Origin: Chryseobacterium piscicola
GTDB taxonomy: Bacteria; Bacteroidota; Bacteroidia; Flavobacteriales; Weeksellaceae
Reading direction: 5' to 3'
Length of the DNA: 64,000 nucleotides
Assembly: GCF_900156685.1 (NCBI RefSeq)
Contig: NZ_FTOJ01000001.1
Coordinates: forward strand, 310,001 to 374,000
How positions within the stretch are numbered: position 1 is the first letter of the stretch; the number at the start of each line of letters is the position of its first letter. The translations under genes were made by a program, and so were the position numbers. This document shows positions 17,354 through 26,290 of the stretch, in pieces. The notes beneath the pieces were generated by a model that saw nothing but the letters and a program-made list of their open reading frames with translations, did not search any database and was not told the DNA's origin.

Positions 17354-18721
17354 ATGCAGAGAATACGGTATTCCAGATATTTAAAAATGATCATTGTTTT
17401 GCTAGACCTTTTGGTGCTTGCATCTGTGTTCGTTTTTTTTTATCTGAGTCGAAATTCCGATCTTATATACAACGTTGGCCTTTGGTATGAAAATTCGTTT
17501 CCCTTGCTTCTTCTCATTTCGTTCTGGATACTTTTAAGCGGGCGAACCAAAATTTACAATATTCCCCGAAATCTTACCTATACATTATTTGCAGAACGCA
17601 TTATTGCACAATTTATTCTGTTTGTAACTGGTTTGGTGCTTATTAGAAAAGTGAGCAACAATCAGTTTTTTAGCAGTGAGTTGGCTTGGCTTTCATTGTA
17701 TTTATTTTTTTTTGTAATCATATCAAAATCAATTATTTATTTTGGAATTAAATATTTAAGATCACAAGGCGTAAACAACAGAAACGTCATGTTTTTAGAA
17801 GAAAATGCATCAACTGAGGTTCTGAAAAACATTTTAAAAGAAAGAAAAGATTATGGGTATAAGATTTTTGAATATAAGCAGTCTCTTTTACCTCAAGTGC
17901 TTACATTGTTTTGGAAGGAAAAAGGTATTCACACAATATTTATCCCTACGCAGAATTCTATTGATAAAAAGACTGAAGAACAGATTTTTAGACTTGCGGA
18001 AGAAAATAAGGTAAATGTTACCATGGTACCATCAATTTCGCAAAACGAGTTTTTTTTATATGATCTTGATTACATTAAAACGCAACCTGTATTAAAGCAA
18101 TCAAAATATCCTTTAGACTATTTTTCAAGTTTTATTCTTAAACGAATTTTCGATATTTTTTTTTCGGTCTTTATTTTGCTATTCATCTGTTCGTGGATGT
18201 TTCCCATGATTGCAATTTTTATTAAGCTTTCCTCAAAAGGTCCGGTTTTTTTTATTCAGAAACGCTATGGTTTCCATGAGAGAGTTTTTTCTTGTTTAAA
18301 ATTTAGAACAATGGTAGTTAACGATTATTCTACAACAAAAACTACAGAAAAGAATGATAAAAGAATTACCAAAATTGGCAAAATATTGAGGAAAACAAGC
18401 CTAGATGAGTTGCCACAATTCATCAACGTTTTGAAAGGGGAGATGTCTGTTGTAGGTCCCAGACCTCACATGATTTCGGTAGATGATCATTATAAGCAGA
18501 AAATTGGCAGATACAGCCTTCGAAGTTTAGTGAATCCTGGCATTACGGGTCTTGCTCAGGTAAATGGTCTTCGTGGTGACGATGGGAATGTGGAAGTTCA
18601 AATGAATAAAAGAGTTTTAGCAGACGCTTTTTATGTAAGAAATTGGACTTTTGTATTGGATCTTGTAATTATTTTGAAAACCGTTTTGTTACTAATTACA
18701 GGAGATAAAAAAGCAGGATAA
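17354..18721 (+). CDS. Polyprenyl-phosphate sugar-1-phosphate transferase (initiating glycosyltransferase)
   Basis: This 455-residue membrane enzyme would start a surface polysaccharide by moving a sugar phosphate onto undecaprenyl phosphate. The N-terminal third has four or five hydrophobic helices, and a soluble Rossmann-like region spans about 140-250. The C-terminal catalytic domain (PF02397 type) begins with a helix at KRIFDIFFSVFILL and shows FFIQKRYG, CLKFRTM, TSLDELPQFINVLKGEMSVV, GPRPH and PGITGLAQVNG. The sugar is not predictable from sequence. It is separated from the polysaccharide genes at 46-52 kb by unrelated genes. Confidence 0.9.
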   Translation: MQRIRYSRYLKMIIVLLDLLVLASVFVFFYLSRNSDLIYNVGLWYENSFPLLLLISFWILLSGRTKIYNIPRNLTYTLFAERIIAQFILFVTGLVLIRKVSNNQFFSSELAWLSLYLFFFVIISKSIIYFGIKYLRSQGVNNRNVMFLEENASTEVLKNILKERKDYGYKIFEYKQSLLPQVLTLFWKEKGIHTIFIPTQNSIDKKTEEQIFRLAEENKVNVTMVPSISQNEFFLYDLDYIKTQPVLKQSKYPLDYFSSFILKRIFDIFFSVFILLFICSWMFPMIAIFIKLSSKGPVFFIQKRYGFHERVFSCLKFRTMVVNDYSTTKTTEKNDKRITKIGKILRKTSLDELPQFINVLKGEMSVVGPRPHMISVDDHYKQKIGRYSLRSLVNPGITGLAQVNGLRGDDGNVEVQMNKRVLADAFYVRNWTFVLDLVIILKTVLLLITGDKKAG

Positions 18722-18805
18722 AAAGTCTTGTAAAGCTTTGTTTTAATGTGTCAATCTTAATTTCAGTTATAATTTAGTTAATTTAAAATAGTATAATTTA
18801 GCAGA

Positions 18806-19558
18806 ATGTTAAAAAAGTTTTTTACAGCAATAGGAGAATATATGATCCTTATAGGTAAATCTCTTCAAAAGCCACAGAAGATGAGGGTTTTTTGGAAGCT
18901 ATTTATGCGGGAAATCAATGACTTGGGTGTTAACTCGTTTGGTTTGGTTATTTTCACGTCTATATTTGTAGGAGCAGTGGTTGCCATTCAAATGTTTAAT
19001 AATTTTGATGCCTCTTCTTTTCCTATTCCGCCCGCATTTGTAGGATATGCTACCAAAGCTGTCTTGGTATTAGAATTTGCACCTACAATTATTAGTTTAA
19101 TTTTAGCAGGGAAAGTAGGATCTTATATAGCATCAACCATTGGCACGATGCGTGTTTCTGAGCAAATCGATGCATTAGATATTATGGGAGTGAACTCACC
19201 AAACTTTTTAATTTTACCAAAAATCATCGCTTGTCTTATTTTTAATCCTATTTTGATTGCAATTAGTATAGTTTTTGGTATTACAGGAGGTTATATCGCA
19301 GGTATGCTTACCGGTAGCTGGACTACGGCAGATTATATTACCGGAATCCAAATGTATATGCCTAATCTCTTTATTTATTATGCTTTTGCTAAAACAATTG
19401 TTTTTGCATTTGTAATCGCTACTGTGCCTTCTTACTTTGGGTATTTTGTGAAAGGAGGATCATTAGAAGTAGGTAGAGCAAGTACGCAAGCAGTAGTTTG
19501 GACTATGGTTTTTATCATTATTTCCGAATTAATTTTAACACAATTAATATTAAGCTGA
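18806..19558 (+). CDS. mlaE: MlaE-type ABC permease (lipid transport)
   Basis: MlaE is the inner-membrane permease of MCE-type phospholipid transport between inner and outer membrane. The 250-residue protein has about five or six hydrophobic segments and typical stretches such as FVGYATKAVLVLEFAPTI, SLILAGKVGS, STIGTMRVSEQIDALDIMG and VNSPNFLILPKI. The stop codon TGA overlaps the ATG of the ATPase gene by one base (TGATG), a translational coupling. A substrate-binding MlaD is encoded far away at 54.8-55.7 kb. Confidence 0.93.
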   Translation: MLKKFFTAIGEYMILIGKSLQKPQKMRVFWKLFMREINDLGVNSFGLVIFTSIFVGAVVAIQMFNNFDASSFPIPPAFVGYATKAVLVLEFAPTIISLILAGKVGSYIASTIGTMRVSEQIDALDIMGVNSPNFLILPKIIACLIFNPILIAISIVFGITGGYIAGMLTGSWTTADYITGIQMYMPNLFIYYAFAKTIVFAFVIATVPSYFGYFVKGGSLEVGRASTQAVVWTMVFIIISELILTQLILS

Positions 19559-20373
19559 TGATTGAGGTAAAAAATCTTAAAAAGAGTTTTGGTGATGTTG
19601 AAGTGCTTAAAGGAATTTCAACCACATTTGAAAAAGGTAAAACAAACCTGATTATCGGGCAAAGTGGATCCGGAAAAACCGTTTTTCTAAAAAGTTTATT
19701 GAACGTTTATCAGCCTTCTTCTGGAGAAATCTTGTTTGATGGTAGAAACATTAACGTAATGAACCGGGAAGAAAAGCAACAGCTTCGTTCCGAGATTGGA
19801 ACTTTATTTCAAGGGAGTGCACTATTTGACTCATTAACTGTGGAAGAGAATATAATGTTTCCACTCGATATGTTTACAAATCTTACATTTAGAGAGAAAA
19901 AAAGAAGAGTTTTTGAAGTAATTGGAAGAGTACATTTGGATAAAGCCAACAGAAAATTCCCTTCTGAAATCTCTGGTGGAATGCAAAAACGTGTAGCGAT
20001 TGCAAGAGCAATTGTAAACCATCCTAAATACCTCTTCTGTGATGAACCGAATTCTGGACTAGATCCCTATACTTCCAACGTTATCGATGATCTATTGCTA
20101 GAAATTACAAAAGAATACAATACCACAACCATTATCAACACCCATGATATGAACTCGGTGATGACGATTGGAGAGAAAATCGTTTATCTGAGATTGGGAA
20201 TTAAAGAATGGGAAGGAGACAAAGACATACTCATTACGGCAGGCAATAAAAATCTTATTGACTTCGTTTATTCATCAGAATTATTCAAAGAATTGAGGGA
20301 GTATTTACTTGAAAATAATAAAACGATTGAAAATACAATCACAAATATTGACGACAATGAAAAAAGTTCTTAG
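19558..20373 (+). CDS. mlaF: MlaF-type ABC ATPase (lipid transport)
   Basis: ATP-hydrolysing subunit of the MCE lipid transporter, partner of the MlaE permease just upstream. The start ATG at 19558 overlaps the mlaE stop; starts further upstream would lie inside mlaE. The 271-residue protein has Walker A GQSGSGKT at residues 34-41, the signature SGGMQKR, Walker B YLFCDEP with NSGLDP, and the switch histidine in NTHD. About 40 residues of charged C-terminal extension follow the ATPase core. The next gene begins 17 bases before this one ends. Confidence 0.93.
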   Translation: MIEVKNLKKSFGDVEVLKGISTTFEKGKTNLIIGQSGSGKTVFLKSLLNVYQPSSGEILFDGRNINVMNREEKQQLRSEIGTLFQGSALFDSLTVEENIMFPLDMFTNLTFREKKRRVFEVIGRVHLDKANRKFPSEISGGMQKRVAIARAIVNHPKYLFCDEPNSGLDPYTSNVIDDLLLEITKEYNTTTIINTHDMNSVMTIGEKIVYLRLGIKEWEGDKDILITAGNKNLIDFVYSSELFKELREYLLENNKTIENTITNIDDNEKSS

Positions 20374-20986
20374 TATCGCTTTCATAGGGATTTCGATAGC
20401 AGCATCAGCGCAGATTTCATTAGCTGGCAAGACCAATTTAATTTTCCCAACAGGCTCGCCTTCGTGGAAAAATATTTCAAATTCTGCAACTGCAGCTTTT
20501 GAAAATAAAGGGAGCAATAATATTGGTTTCAACTTAGGTTTTTCTGTGAAGATAGATTTGCCTTTGGCTTTTTTTGTAATGCCAGAAGTATATTATACTA
20601 CTTTTAAAAATGAATTTACAGATCCTGTTTCCAACACTACATTTGATGTGAAAAACAATAGATTAGATGTGCCGCTTTTGGTAGGGCACAAAGTGATAGG
20701 TAATACTTTAGGCGTATTTCTAGGTCCTGTAATGAGCTACAACCTTGCTAAAGAAGATACCTATAACGATTTTGTGGAAAATTCTAAAAACCAATTTACT
20801 GTAGGTTATCAGTTTGGTGCACAAGTAGAGTTGAAGAGCCTTGTGCTTAATGCAAAATATGAAGGTGCGTTAACGAAGGATCAGAGAGACTTTGTAAGAA
20901 GAGTTGGTGGTGCTCAAAATACTGAAACCATCCGTTATGATAACCGAGCTAGCCTTTTTATGGTGGGTGTAGGGTATAAATTTTAA
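20357..20986 (+). CDS. Small outer-membrane beta-barrel protein
   Basis: From the ATG at 20357 this is a 209-residue exported protein with a signal peptide ending in ASAQ. An earlier in-frame ATG (20309) would bury the signal peptide. The mature part has repeated amphipathic strands (IGFNLGFSVKI, FFVMPEVYYTTF, VPLLVGHKVIG, FTVGYQFGAQVEL) and ends in GVGYKF, a typical barrel C-terminus. The pattern fits outer-membrane beta-barrel (OmpW/PorT-like) proteins. The gene overlaps mlaF by 17 bases, so it may be an outer-membrane accessory of the lipid transporter; that link is inference from gene order. Confidence 0.75.
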   Translation: MKKVLSIAFIGISIAASAQISLAGKTNLIFPTGSPSWKNISNSATAAFENKGSNNIGFNLGFSVKIDLPLAFFVMPEVYYTTFKNEFTDPVSNTTFDVKNNRLDVPLLVGHKVIGNTLGVFLGPVMSYNLAKEDTYNDFVENSKNQFTVGYQFGAQVELKSLVLNAKYEGALTKDQRDFVRRVGGAQNTETIRYDNRASLFMVGVGYKF

Positions 20987-21011
20987 GTAATAATATAAGT
21001 TTAAACATAAA

Positions 21012-21038
21012 AAATCCTCAAATTAAATTTGAGGATTT
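21012..21038 (-). terminator. Terminator at the end of the small membrane protein gene
   Basis: A 12-bp perfect stem pairs AAATCCTCAAAT (21012-21023) with 21027-21038 around a 3-base loop. Read on the minus strand it is followed by six T residues, so it mainly ends the minus-strand gene whose stop codon it touches. It may also help stop the mla transcript. Confidence 0.75.
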
Positions 21039-21340
21039 CTGTTTTGTTCTCTGTCAAGCTCTGCTTCCCGCTGTGCGATTTGCTGGGCTTTCAGTTCCAT
21101 TTCAGCTTTTTCCTGCTGAAGTTGTTTGTATTCTTTTCTGCGTTGTTCTTCTTTCATTGCTGTGCCTTTGCTTGAGTATCCTACAATTCCTCCAATGATA
21201 AGACCAATTCCTACGCCTCCCATGATTCCCATCACATGAGGAAGGCCAATCTGTTCTGTGGTAAATCCATCGGTGGTAAGATAAAAAAGCAAGATAGCCA
21301 AAGCCAAAAGTACAGTTCCTGTTATCGAAAGATTTTTCAT
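21023..21340 (-). CDS. Small membrane protein with C-terminal coiled coil
   Basis: A 105-residue protein with two hydrophobic helices (about residues 5-23 and 35-54; the second is Gly-rich: GIMGGVGIGLIIGGIVG), followed by a strongly charged helix rich in Glu, Gln, Lys and Ala (about 60-100) that should form a coiled coil. No family recognised. It precedes the terminator above, and a separate hairpin lies between it and the upstream M48 protease gene. Confidence 0.7.
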   Translation of the reverse strand: MKNLSITGTVLLALAILLFYLTTDGFTTEQIGLPHVMGIMGGVGIGLIIGGIVGYSSKGTAMKEEQRRKEYKQLQQEKAEMELKAQQIAQREAELDREQNRNPQI

Positions 21341-21367
21341 ATTTTTAAATTTAAATAAGATTAAATA

Positions 21368-21391
21368 GCCTGACTTTAAAATAAGTCAGGC
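21368..21391 (-). terminator. Hairpin after the M48 protease gene
   Basis: A 9-bp perfect stem pairs GCCTGACTT (21368-21376) with AAGTCAGGC (21383-21391), with a six-base loop, 14 bases after the protease stop. The T tail on the minus strand is interrupted, so termination may be partial. Confidence 0.6.
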
Positions 21392-21404
21392 AATATATTT
21401 GTAT

Positions 21405-22211
21405 TTAAAGTTTTCCGCCAGCTGCTTTATAGTATTCCAAAGCTTGAGGAAGGTTTTTGTTTAAACCTGAAATTCTTGTTTCAGGATTCGGGTGTGTAGA
21501 TAGAAATTCAGGTTGTCTTGCTCCTGAAGATGCAGATTCCATTCTTTGCCAGAAAGGAATAGATTGTCTAGGGTCATATCCTGCCATAGACATTAGATAC
21601 AATCCCATTTGATCTGCTTCCGATTCTTGATTTCTTCCGTATTTCAACAAAGCCACCTGCGATCCAATTGGGTAAGCCGCTTGGAAAACCTTCGCCCATT
21701 GTGCATTAGAAATTGAGCCTCCCAAAATTTGCCCGCCATATTGAGCAACCATAGATTGAGAAATTCTCTCGTTTCCATGCCCTGCAAGAGCGTGAGAAAC
21801 CTCATGGCCCATTACTACTGCCAAACCGGTTTCATCTTTTGTGATTGGTAAAATTCCTGTGTAAACAGCAACTTTTCCTCCAGGCATACACCATGCATTG
21901 ATTTGTTTATCTTGCAAAAGGTTAAATTCCCACTGATAGTTTACCAAATCAGCTTGTCTGCCTATACTTGTGTAATACTTTTCTGCTGCAATTTTTATTC
22001 TGTTACCTACGTTTACAACTCTATTGGCGTCTGCAGTTCCTTTTATCACTTTAGAACTTGTAAGTGTAGTTTTGTATTCTTGTGAAGACATCGTAAGAAT
22101 CTCAGAATTGTTTGCTATTTGCAGCGAAGATCTACCTGTTATAGGGTTTGTAGTACAAGCTGCAACTGCTAAAGCGGCAGCGCTTATTCCTAAAAAAAAC
22201 TTAATTTTCAT
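21405..22211 (-). CDS. M48 family zinc metallopeptidase lipoprotein
   Basis: A 268-residue predicted lipoprotein (lipobox AVAAC, Cys19) with an M48 protease domain like the periplasmic BepA/LoiP group, which helps quality control of outer-membrane proteins. The zinc site is HEVSH at residues 136-140, with the third ligand expected as E198 in ESEAD. Other family stretches are INAWCMPGGKVAVYTGIL, GRNQESEADQMGLYLM and STHPNPETRI. No TPR extension is present, so it is the short form. It is divergent from a DUF4251 gene. Confidence 0.92.
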   Translation of the reverse strand: MKIKFFLGISAAALAVAACTTNPITGRSSLQIANNSEILTMSSQEYKTTLTSSKVIKGTADANRVVNVGNRIKIAAEKYYTSIGRQADLVNYQWEFNLLQDKQINAWCMPGGKVAVYTGILPITKDETGLAVVMGHEVSHALAGHGNERISQSMVAQYGGQILGGSISNAQWAKVFQAAYPIGSQVALLKYGRNQESEADQMGLYLMSMAGYDPRQSIPFWQRMESASSGARQPEFLSTHPNPETRISGLNKNLPQALEYYKAAGGKL

Positions 22212-22324
22212 TGTTTCGAGTGTTAATAATTGCAGTCTTACAATATTTATTCCAAAAGGAAAACAAATACTATATTAGCATAAAATTTGTAATGTATAAT
22301 GCTAATTCTATTTTATATAAAATT

Positions 22325-22867
22325 ATGAAAAAATATATTGTACTAGTTCTAATATTCGGATTTATTTTAAATTTCCAAAATCTGAATGCCCAAAAGTTAA
22401 GTCAAACGGAAACAGATGCTTTAGTTTATTCTGATGAGTTCATCTTCCATGCAGAAAGAGCCAACCCCACCAATTACGATGTGATAAATATCGCTAGCTC
22501 AATGCCGAGTGCTTCTGCTACAAGAATGTTTCAGTTACAAGGCCAAGGCTATGGTTTCAGCATAAATAAAAATGAGTTGGAGGTTGTTCTTCCTTATTTC
22601 GGACGTGTCTTTAACCCAAGCTATGGGAATTCTGATGGCAATAGCTATAGATTTACCTCGAAAGATTTCACGATTGAAAAAACGCAGAAGAAAAAAGGAA
22701 AATGGATTTACAGAATTCAACCAAAAGATGTAAAAAATGTAAGTGATATTTACATAGAAATTTTCAAAAACGGAACAGCATTTACTTCTATTAAAAGTAA
22801 TGACAGGCAGCCTATTTCCTATGATGGCTACATTTCAAAAAAAGAAACGAAGAAAGAAAAACTTTAA
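22325..22867 (+). CDS. DUF4251 family secreted protein
   Basis: From the ATG at 22325 (MKKYIVLVL...) this is a 180-residue protein with a signal peptide ending near LNAQ. An earlier in-frame ATG at 22211 would add 38 residues and destroy the signal peptide. The pattern VLPYFGRVFNPSYGNSDGNS and the phenylalanine-rich beta pattern match DUF4251, a Bacteroidetes family of exported proteins without known activity. Its TAA stop shares bases with the stop codon of the convergent meaB gene (TTAA at 22864-22867), so the transcripts must overlap. Confidence 0.75.
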   Translation: MKKYIVLVLIFGFILNFQNLNAQKLSQTETDALVYSDEFIFHAERANPTNYDVINIASSMPSASATRMFQLQGQGYGFSINKNELEVVLPYFGRVFNPSYGNSDGNSYRFTSKDFTIEKTQKKKGKWIYRIQPKDVKNVSDIYIEIFKNGTAFTSIKSNDRQPISYDGYISKKETKKEKL

Positions 22868-23850
22868 TTTTCATTTTTAAGAAATTGATCAACAAATAAT
22901 TTTGCTTCAGAACTAGGATTAGAAACTTGTTCTGAGGCATTTTTTTTATGTTCAAAATAAGCTTCTTCAAACATTGTATTCCTCTTTAGTGAAGCCAGAA
23001 TATATTCCTGAACCCAATATTCAAAGCGTTTTTCGGATTGTTGCTTTCTTACAACCTCGAATCTTCCTGATTTCTTTTTTAATGTAATGAAGTCATCTAT
23101 TTTTTCAAAAACATCTTCCAGACCTTCATTATTTAAAGCAGAACCCAGTAAAATCTGCACTTTCCAGTCCTTTTCTTTTGGTGGAATAAAGTCTAATGCA
23201 CGCTTCAGTTCAAGCCTGGTATTTTTAGCTTTTTGAAGATTATCGGCATCTACTTTATTAATGAAAATCACATCCGTCATCTCCATAATTCCTCTTTTAA
23301 TGCCTTGAAGCTCGTCGCCACCGCCAATAATTTTCAGGAATAAAAATACATCAGTAATGTCTGCGACAAGAATTTCAGATTGCCCTACACCAACGGTCTC
23401 AATTAAAATATAATCGTAACCTGCAGCCTCACAAATCAGCATCGTTTCAAAAGTAGCATTGGCAACACCTCCCAAAAATCCTGAACTTGGGGAAGGGCGG
23501 ATGAAAGCATTTTCTTCTTTAGACAACTCTTCCATTCTGGTTTTGTCACCCAAAATACTTCCTTTGTTGATAGCAGAACTCGGGTCGATTGCTAACACAG
23601 CTACTTTTTTACCTTTGGAAATAGCCAAAATCCCAAAATTTTCTATAAAAGTTGATTTTCCTGCACCGGGAACACCGGTAATTCCTACACGCACAGATTT
23701 TCCTGTAAACGGCATAATTTTTTTAAGCAAATCCTCCGCTTCTTTGCGGTGTTCTGCTTTTTTACTTTCAACCAAAGTGATGGCTTTTCCAATCAGACGT
23801 TTATTGCCAGATCGTATTCCGTCGAAAAGTTCTTGTGTGGAGATTTTCAT
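22864..23850 (-). CDS. meaB: Methylmalonyl-CoA mutase-associated GTPase MeaB
   Basis: MeaB is a G3E GTPase that protects and reloads adenosylcobalamin-dependent methylmalonyl-CoA mutase. The 328-residue protein has the P-loop GVPGAGKS at residues 59-66, the VLAIDPSS motif, IETVGVGQSE (switch and Walker B region) and the base-specificity motif NKVD. The mutase genes are not in the window. Its stop codon overlaps that of the convergent DUF4251 gene. Confidence 0.94.
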   Translation of the reverse strand: MKISTQELFDGIRSGNKRLIGKAITLVESKKAEHRKEAEDLLKKIMPFTGKSVRVGITGVPGAGKSTFIENFGILAISKGKKVAVLAIDPSSAINKGSILGDKTRMEELSKEENAFIRPSPSSGFLGGVANATFETMLICEAAGYDYILIETVGVGQSEILVADITDVFLFLKIIGGGDELQGIKRGIMEMTDVIFINKVDADNLQKAKNTRLELKRALDFIPPKEKDWKVQILLGSALNNEGLEDVFEKIDDFITLKKKSGRFEVVRKQQSEKRFEYWVQEYILASLKRNTMFEEAYFEHKKNASEQVSNPSSEAKLFVDQFLKNEN

Positions 23851-23954
23851 CGATTCAAAAATATAAAAATAAAAAACAAAAAAGCTTTTTGTAATGTCTT
23901 AATTTTAATGCTTCTAAATTAAGTTTTTGGAATACTCAATAAAATATGAAACAC

Positions 23955-23962
23955 TAATTTTG
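23955..23962 (+). promoter_or_regulatory. Likely -7 promoter element for the cytochrome c gene
   Basis: TAATTTTG matches TAnnTTTG and ends 19 bases before the ATG. The nearest upstream TTTTG lies 25 bases away, a little far for a -33 element. Confidence 0.5.
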
Positions 23963-23981
23963 TTTATTAAACTTTTGAAAA

Positions 23982-24278
23982 ATGAAAAAACTTATAGGAA
24001 CATCTCTTTTGGTAGCACTGTTTTTTACATCATGTACACCTAAAGCTGTTGTGGCAACTACGGCTCCTGTAGCAGCTAAGAGTACTGCTGCACAAGTGGC
24101 TCAAGGAAAAACAATCTTTGAAAATTCTTGTAAAAAATGTCACGACTTACCAAAACCGGATGACTTTACGTCGGTAGAATGGGTAGGAATCATGAATTCT
24201 ATGGCGCCGAAAGCGAGATTGTCTGACGAGCAGCACCAATGGGTTTACGATTACATTGTTTCTGCAAAAACGAAGTAA
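23982..24278 (+). CDS. Small c-type cytochrome lipoprotein
   Basis: A 98-residue predicted lipoprotein (lipobox near FFTSC, residue 18) with an Ala/Thr-rich linker and one haem c attachment site, CKKCH, at about residues 50-54. A methionine in NSMAPKARL could be the second axial ligand of the haem iron. It would be a membrane-anchored periplasmic electron carrier. It is monocistronic, with a TAnnTTTG element before it and a strong terminator after it. Confidence 0.85.
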   Translation: MKKLIGTSLLVALFFTSCTPKAVVATTAPVAAKSTAAQVAQGKTIFENSCKKCHDLPKPDDFTSVEWVGIMNSMAPKARLSDEQHQWVYDYIVSAKTK

Positions 24279-24292
24279 GTTTTATAAATAAT

Positions 24293-24328
24293 AAAATCCC
24301 TTTCAAAACTACTTTTGAAAGGGATTTT
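24293..24328 (+). terminator. Terminator of the cytochrome c gene
   Basis: A 16-bp perfect stem pairs AAAATCCCTTTCAAAA (24293-24308) with 24313-24328 around a four-base loop. The A/T symmetry makes it usable from both strands. Confidence 0.85.
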
Positions 24329-24340
24329 ATTTACATCATC

Positions 24341-24455
24341 TTGTCATTATAAAAAAATGAAAGTAATTTATTCTGATCATTTTTAAAAAGAATTTAGATT
24401 ACAATGGAATGACAAAATGCTGTGATATCTGTGACAATCTATGAAACTGTGGGGA
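24341..24455. repeat. Degraded dispersed-repeat material between convergent genes
   Basis: TTGTCATT at 24341-24348 is inverted as AATGACAA at 24409-24416, the latter within GGAATGACAAAATG. It is followed by TGTGATATCTGTGACAATC at 24421-24439. These look like worn copies of intergenic repeats common in Chryseobacterium-type genomes. No gene or RNA structure is evident. The family assignment is from memory. Confidence 0.4.
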
Positions 24456-24456
24456 A

Positions 24457-25488
24457 TTAATTATTCGGTTTCCAATCTACCACCGCTCTGATAAAAGCTT
24501 CCGCATTTTCTACAGGAATGTTAGGTAAAATTCCGTGTCCTAGGTTTACAATATATTGATCTTTCCCGAAACGGTTGATCATCTCATGAACCATTTTTCT
24601 AATCGTTTCAGGAGTAGAATGCAATCTTGAAGGATCGAAATTCCCTTGTAAAGTGACAGAATTGTTGGTGAACTTTCTCGCCAGTTCCGGTGTGATCGTC
24701 CAATCTACTCCTAATGCAGATGCTTTTGATTTCGTCATATCTTCCAAAGCAAACCAGCAGCCTTTTCCAAAAACCACAACGTGCGTTAATGGCGCCAAAG
24801 CTTCAACGATCTGGTTGATGTACTGCCAAGAAAACTCCTGATAATCTGCTGGTGAAAGCATTCCGCCCCAAGAATCGAAAACCTGAACGGCAGAAACGCC
24901 TTTTTCAACTTTTCTTTTGAGGTAAGCAATCGTTGTATCTGTGATTTTTTGTAATAATCTGTGAGCCGCTTCGGTCTGTAGGAAACAGAAAGATTTAGCA
25001 ATATTAAAATCTTTGGAACCTCTTCCTTCAATACAATAACATAAAATCGTCCAAGGAGAACCTGCGAAACCAATCAAAGGAATTTCGTTATCCAGTTTTT
25101 CCAAAGTCATTTCTATTGCATCGAAAACATATCCTAAAGTATCGTTTACGTCGGGAACTATAACATTATCAACTTGTTCTGCGGTTCTTATGGGTTCGTC
25201 CAGCCAAGGGCCAACAGATTCTTTCATTTTAAAATCAATTCCCATTGCTTGTGGAACTACTAATATGTCTGAAAACAAAATTGCAGCATCTAAAGGAAAT
25301 CTTCTGATGGGCTGAACGGTGATTTCGGAAGCCAGTTCAGGAGTCTGACATCTTGTGAAGAAGTCGTATTTGTCGCGAAGTGCGATGAATTCCGGCAAAT
25401 ATCTTCCTGCCTGTCTCATCATCCAAACCGGTGGTCTTTCTACGGTTTCGCCACGAAGTGCTTTTAAATAGAGGTCGTTTTTAATCAT
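24457..25488 (-). CDS. hemE: Uroporphyrinogen decarboxylase
   Basis: HemE removes four carboxyl groups from uroporphyrinogen III to give coproporphyrinogen III in haem synthesis. The 343-residue protein has the N-terminal signature [15 protein letters not shown] with the catalytic arginines, [24 protein letters not shown] and a C-terminal NLGHGILP, all typical. It is the last gene of a minus-strand series hemA, hemC, (two other genes), hemD, hemE, 38 bases after hemD. Confidence 0.97.
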   Translation of the reverse strand: MIKNDLYLKALRGETVERPPVWMMRQAGRYLPEFIALRDKYDFFTRCQTPELASEITVQPIRRFPLDAAILFSDILVVPQAMGIDFKMKESVGPWLDEPIRTAEQVDNVIVPDVNDTLGYVFDAIEMTLEKLDNEIPLIGFAGSPWTILCYCIEGRGSKDFNIAKSFCFLQTEAAHRLLQKITDTTIAYLKRKVEKGVSAVQVFDSWGGMLSPADYQEFSWQYINQIVEALAPLTHVVVFGKGCWFALEDMTKSKASALGVDWTITPELARKFTNNSVTLQGNFDPSRLHSTPETIRKMVHEMINRFGKDQYIVNLGHGILPNIPVENAEAFIRAVVDWKPNN

Positions 25489-25526
25489 AATTTTAGTTGA
25501 TAGTTGTTGGTCTTTAGTTCATAACT

Positions 25527-26213
25527 TTAAGAATTGTTGTTCTTTAAGGTATTTCTGATAACCTCCAACAGGTTTGATAAAGTATTTTCTTCGCTGATGA
25601 AAATCTCTGCTTTTGTATATTTTTTTAATTCTTTAGAGGTGGTTTCTCCGATTGAAAATAAGAGTGTGTTTTCTAAAGAATTATTTTTCGCAAAACTACG
25701 AACTCCACTTGGGCTAAAAAAAACTATGGCGTGATATTTCTCAGTTATTGTAGGATTGAGCTCTTTTGTCTCATAAACAATCACTTTTTTATATTGAATA
25801 TTCTGAAGCGGAAGTTCATTATCTAAAACGTTGAGTGCAAGATTACCACAAAAATGAATGAATTTCTCCTGAGCACAATTTTCAATAATAAAATGGGATA
25901 ATGTTTCTGCGTTTTTTACTACTTTAAAAGTTCCGAAACCGTTTTTTCGAAGTTCTTTTTTTGTTTTTTCACCTACGCAGTAGATTTTATTGAAGGCTTT
26001 TGCGGTGAAATCTTCATTAGAAGTAAAACCATTTTCAAAAAAGGATTTTACACCGTTTGAGCTTGTGAAAATCAAAGAATTTCCCTTCAAATTAAAACTT
26101 TGAACACGCAAAGAATTAGTTTTTATTACCTCAATTGTTTCAACCAAAATATCCTCTCCCAATTTTTCGGAGATGTATTTGTGGTTTAAATTTTTGGCAA
26201 ATAAAATTTTCAT
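25527..26213 (-). CDS. hemD: Uroporphyrinogen-III synthase
   Basis: HemD closes the linear tetrapyrrole made by HemC with inversion of ring D. Sequence conservation in the family is low; recognisable parts of this 228-residue protein are LIFTSSNGVKSFFENG, IYCVGEKTKKELRKNG and the C-terminal VFFSPSGVRSFAKNN and FSIGETTSKELK. Its location directly before hemE on the same strand supports the call. Confidence 0.88.
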   Translation of the reverse strand: MKILFAKNLNHKYISEKLGEDILVETIEVIKTNSLRVQSFNLKGNSLIFTSSNGVKSFFENGFTSNEDFTAKAFNKIYCVGEKTKKELRKNGFGTFKVVKNAETLSHFIIENCAQEKFIHFCGNLALNVLDNELPLQNIQYKKVIVYETKELNPTITEKYHAIVFFSPSGVRSFAKNNSLENTLLFSIGETTSKELKKYTKAEIFISEENTLSNLLEVIRNTLKNNNS

Positions 26214-26290
26214 TTTTTTATGCTTTACCTATTTTTTTGTGTTGATAAGTACTTTCTGCTCGGCTAAGGTACAGTGTTTTTGAACTATGG

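Noticed and set aside
19498..19557. An extended start of mlaF inside mlaE
   Set aside because: It would overlap mlaE by 60 bases and add residues without similarity; the ATG at 19558 overlaps the mlaE stop in the usual coupled way.
23459..23866. A 135-codon open frame opposite meaB
   Set aside because: Antisense to conserved GTPase motifs, with no promoter or homology pattern; a shadow frame.
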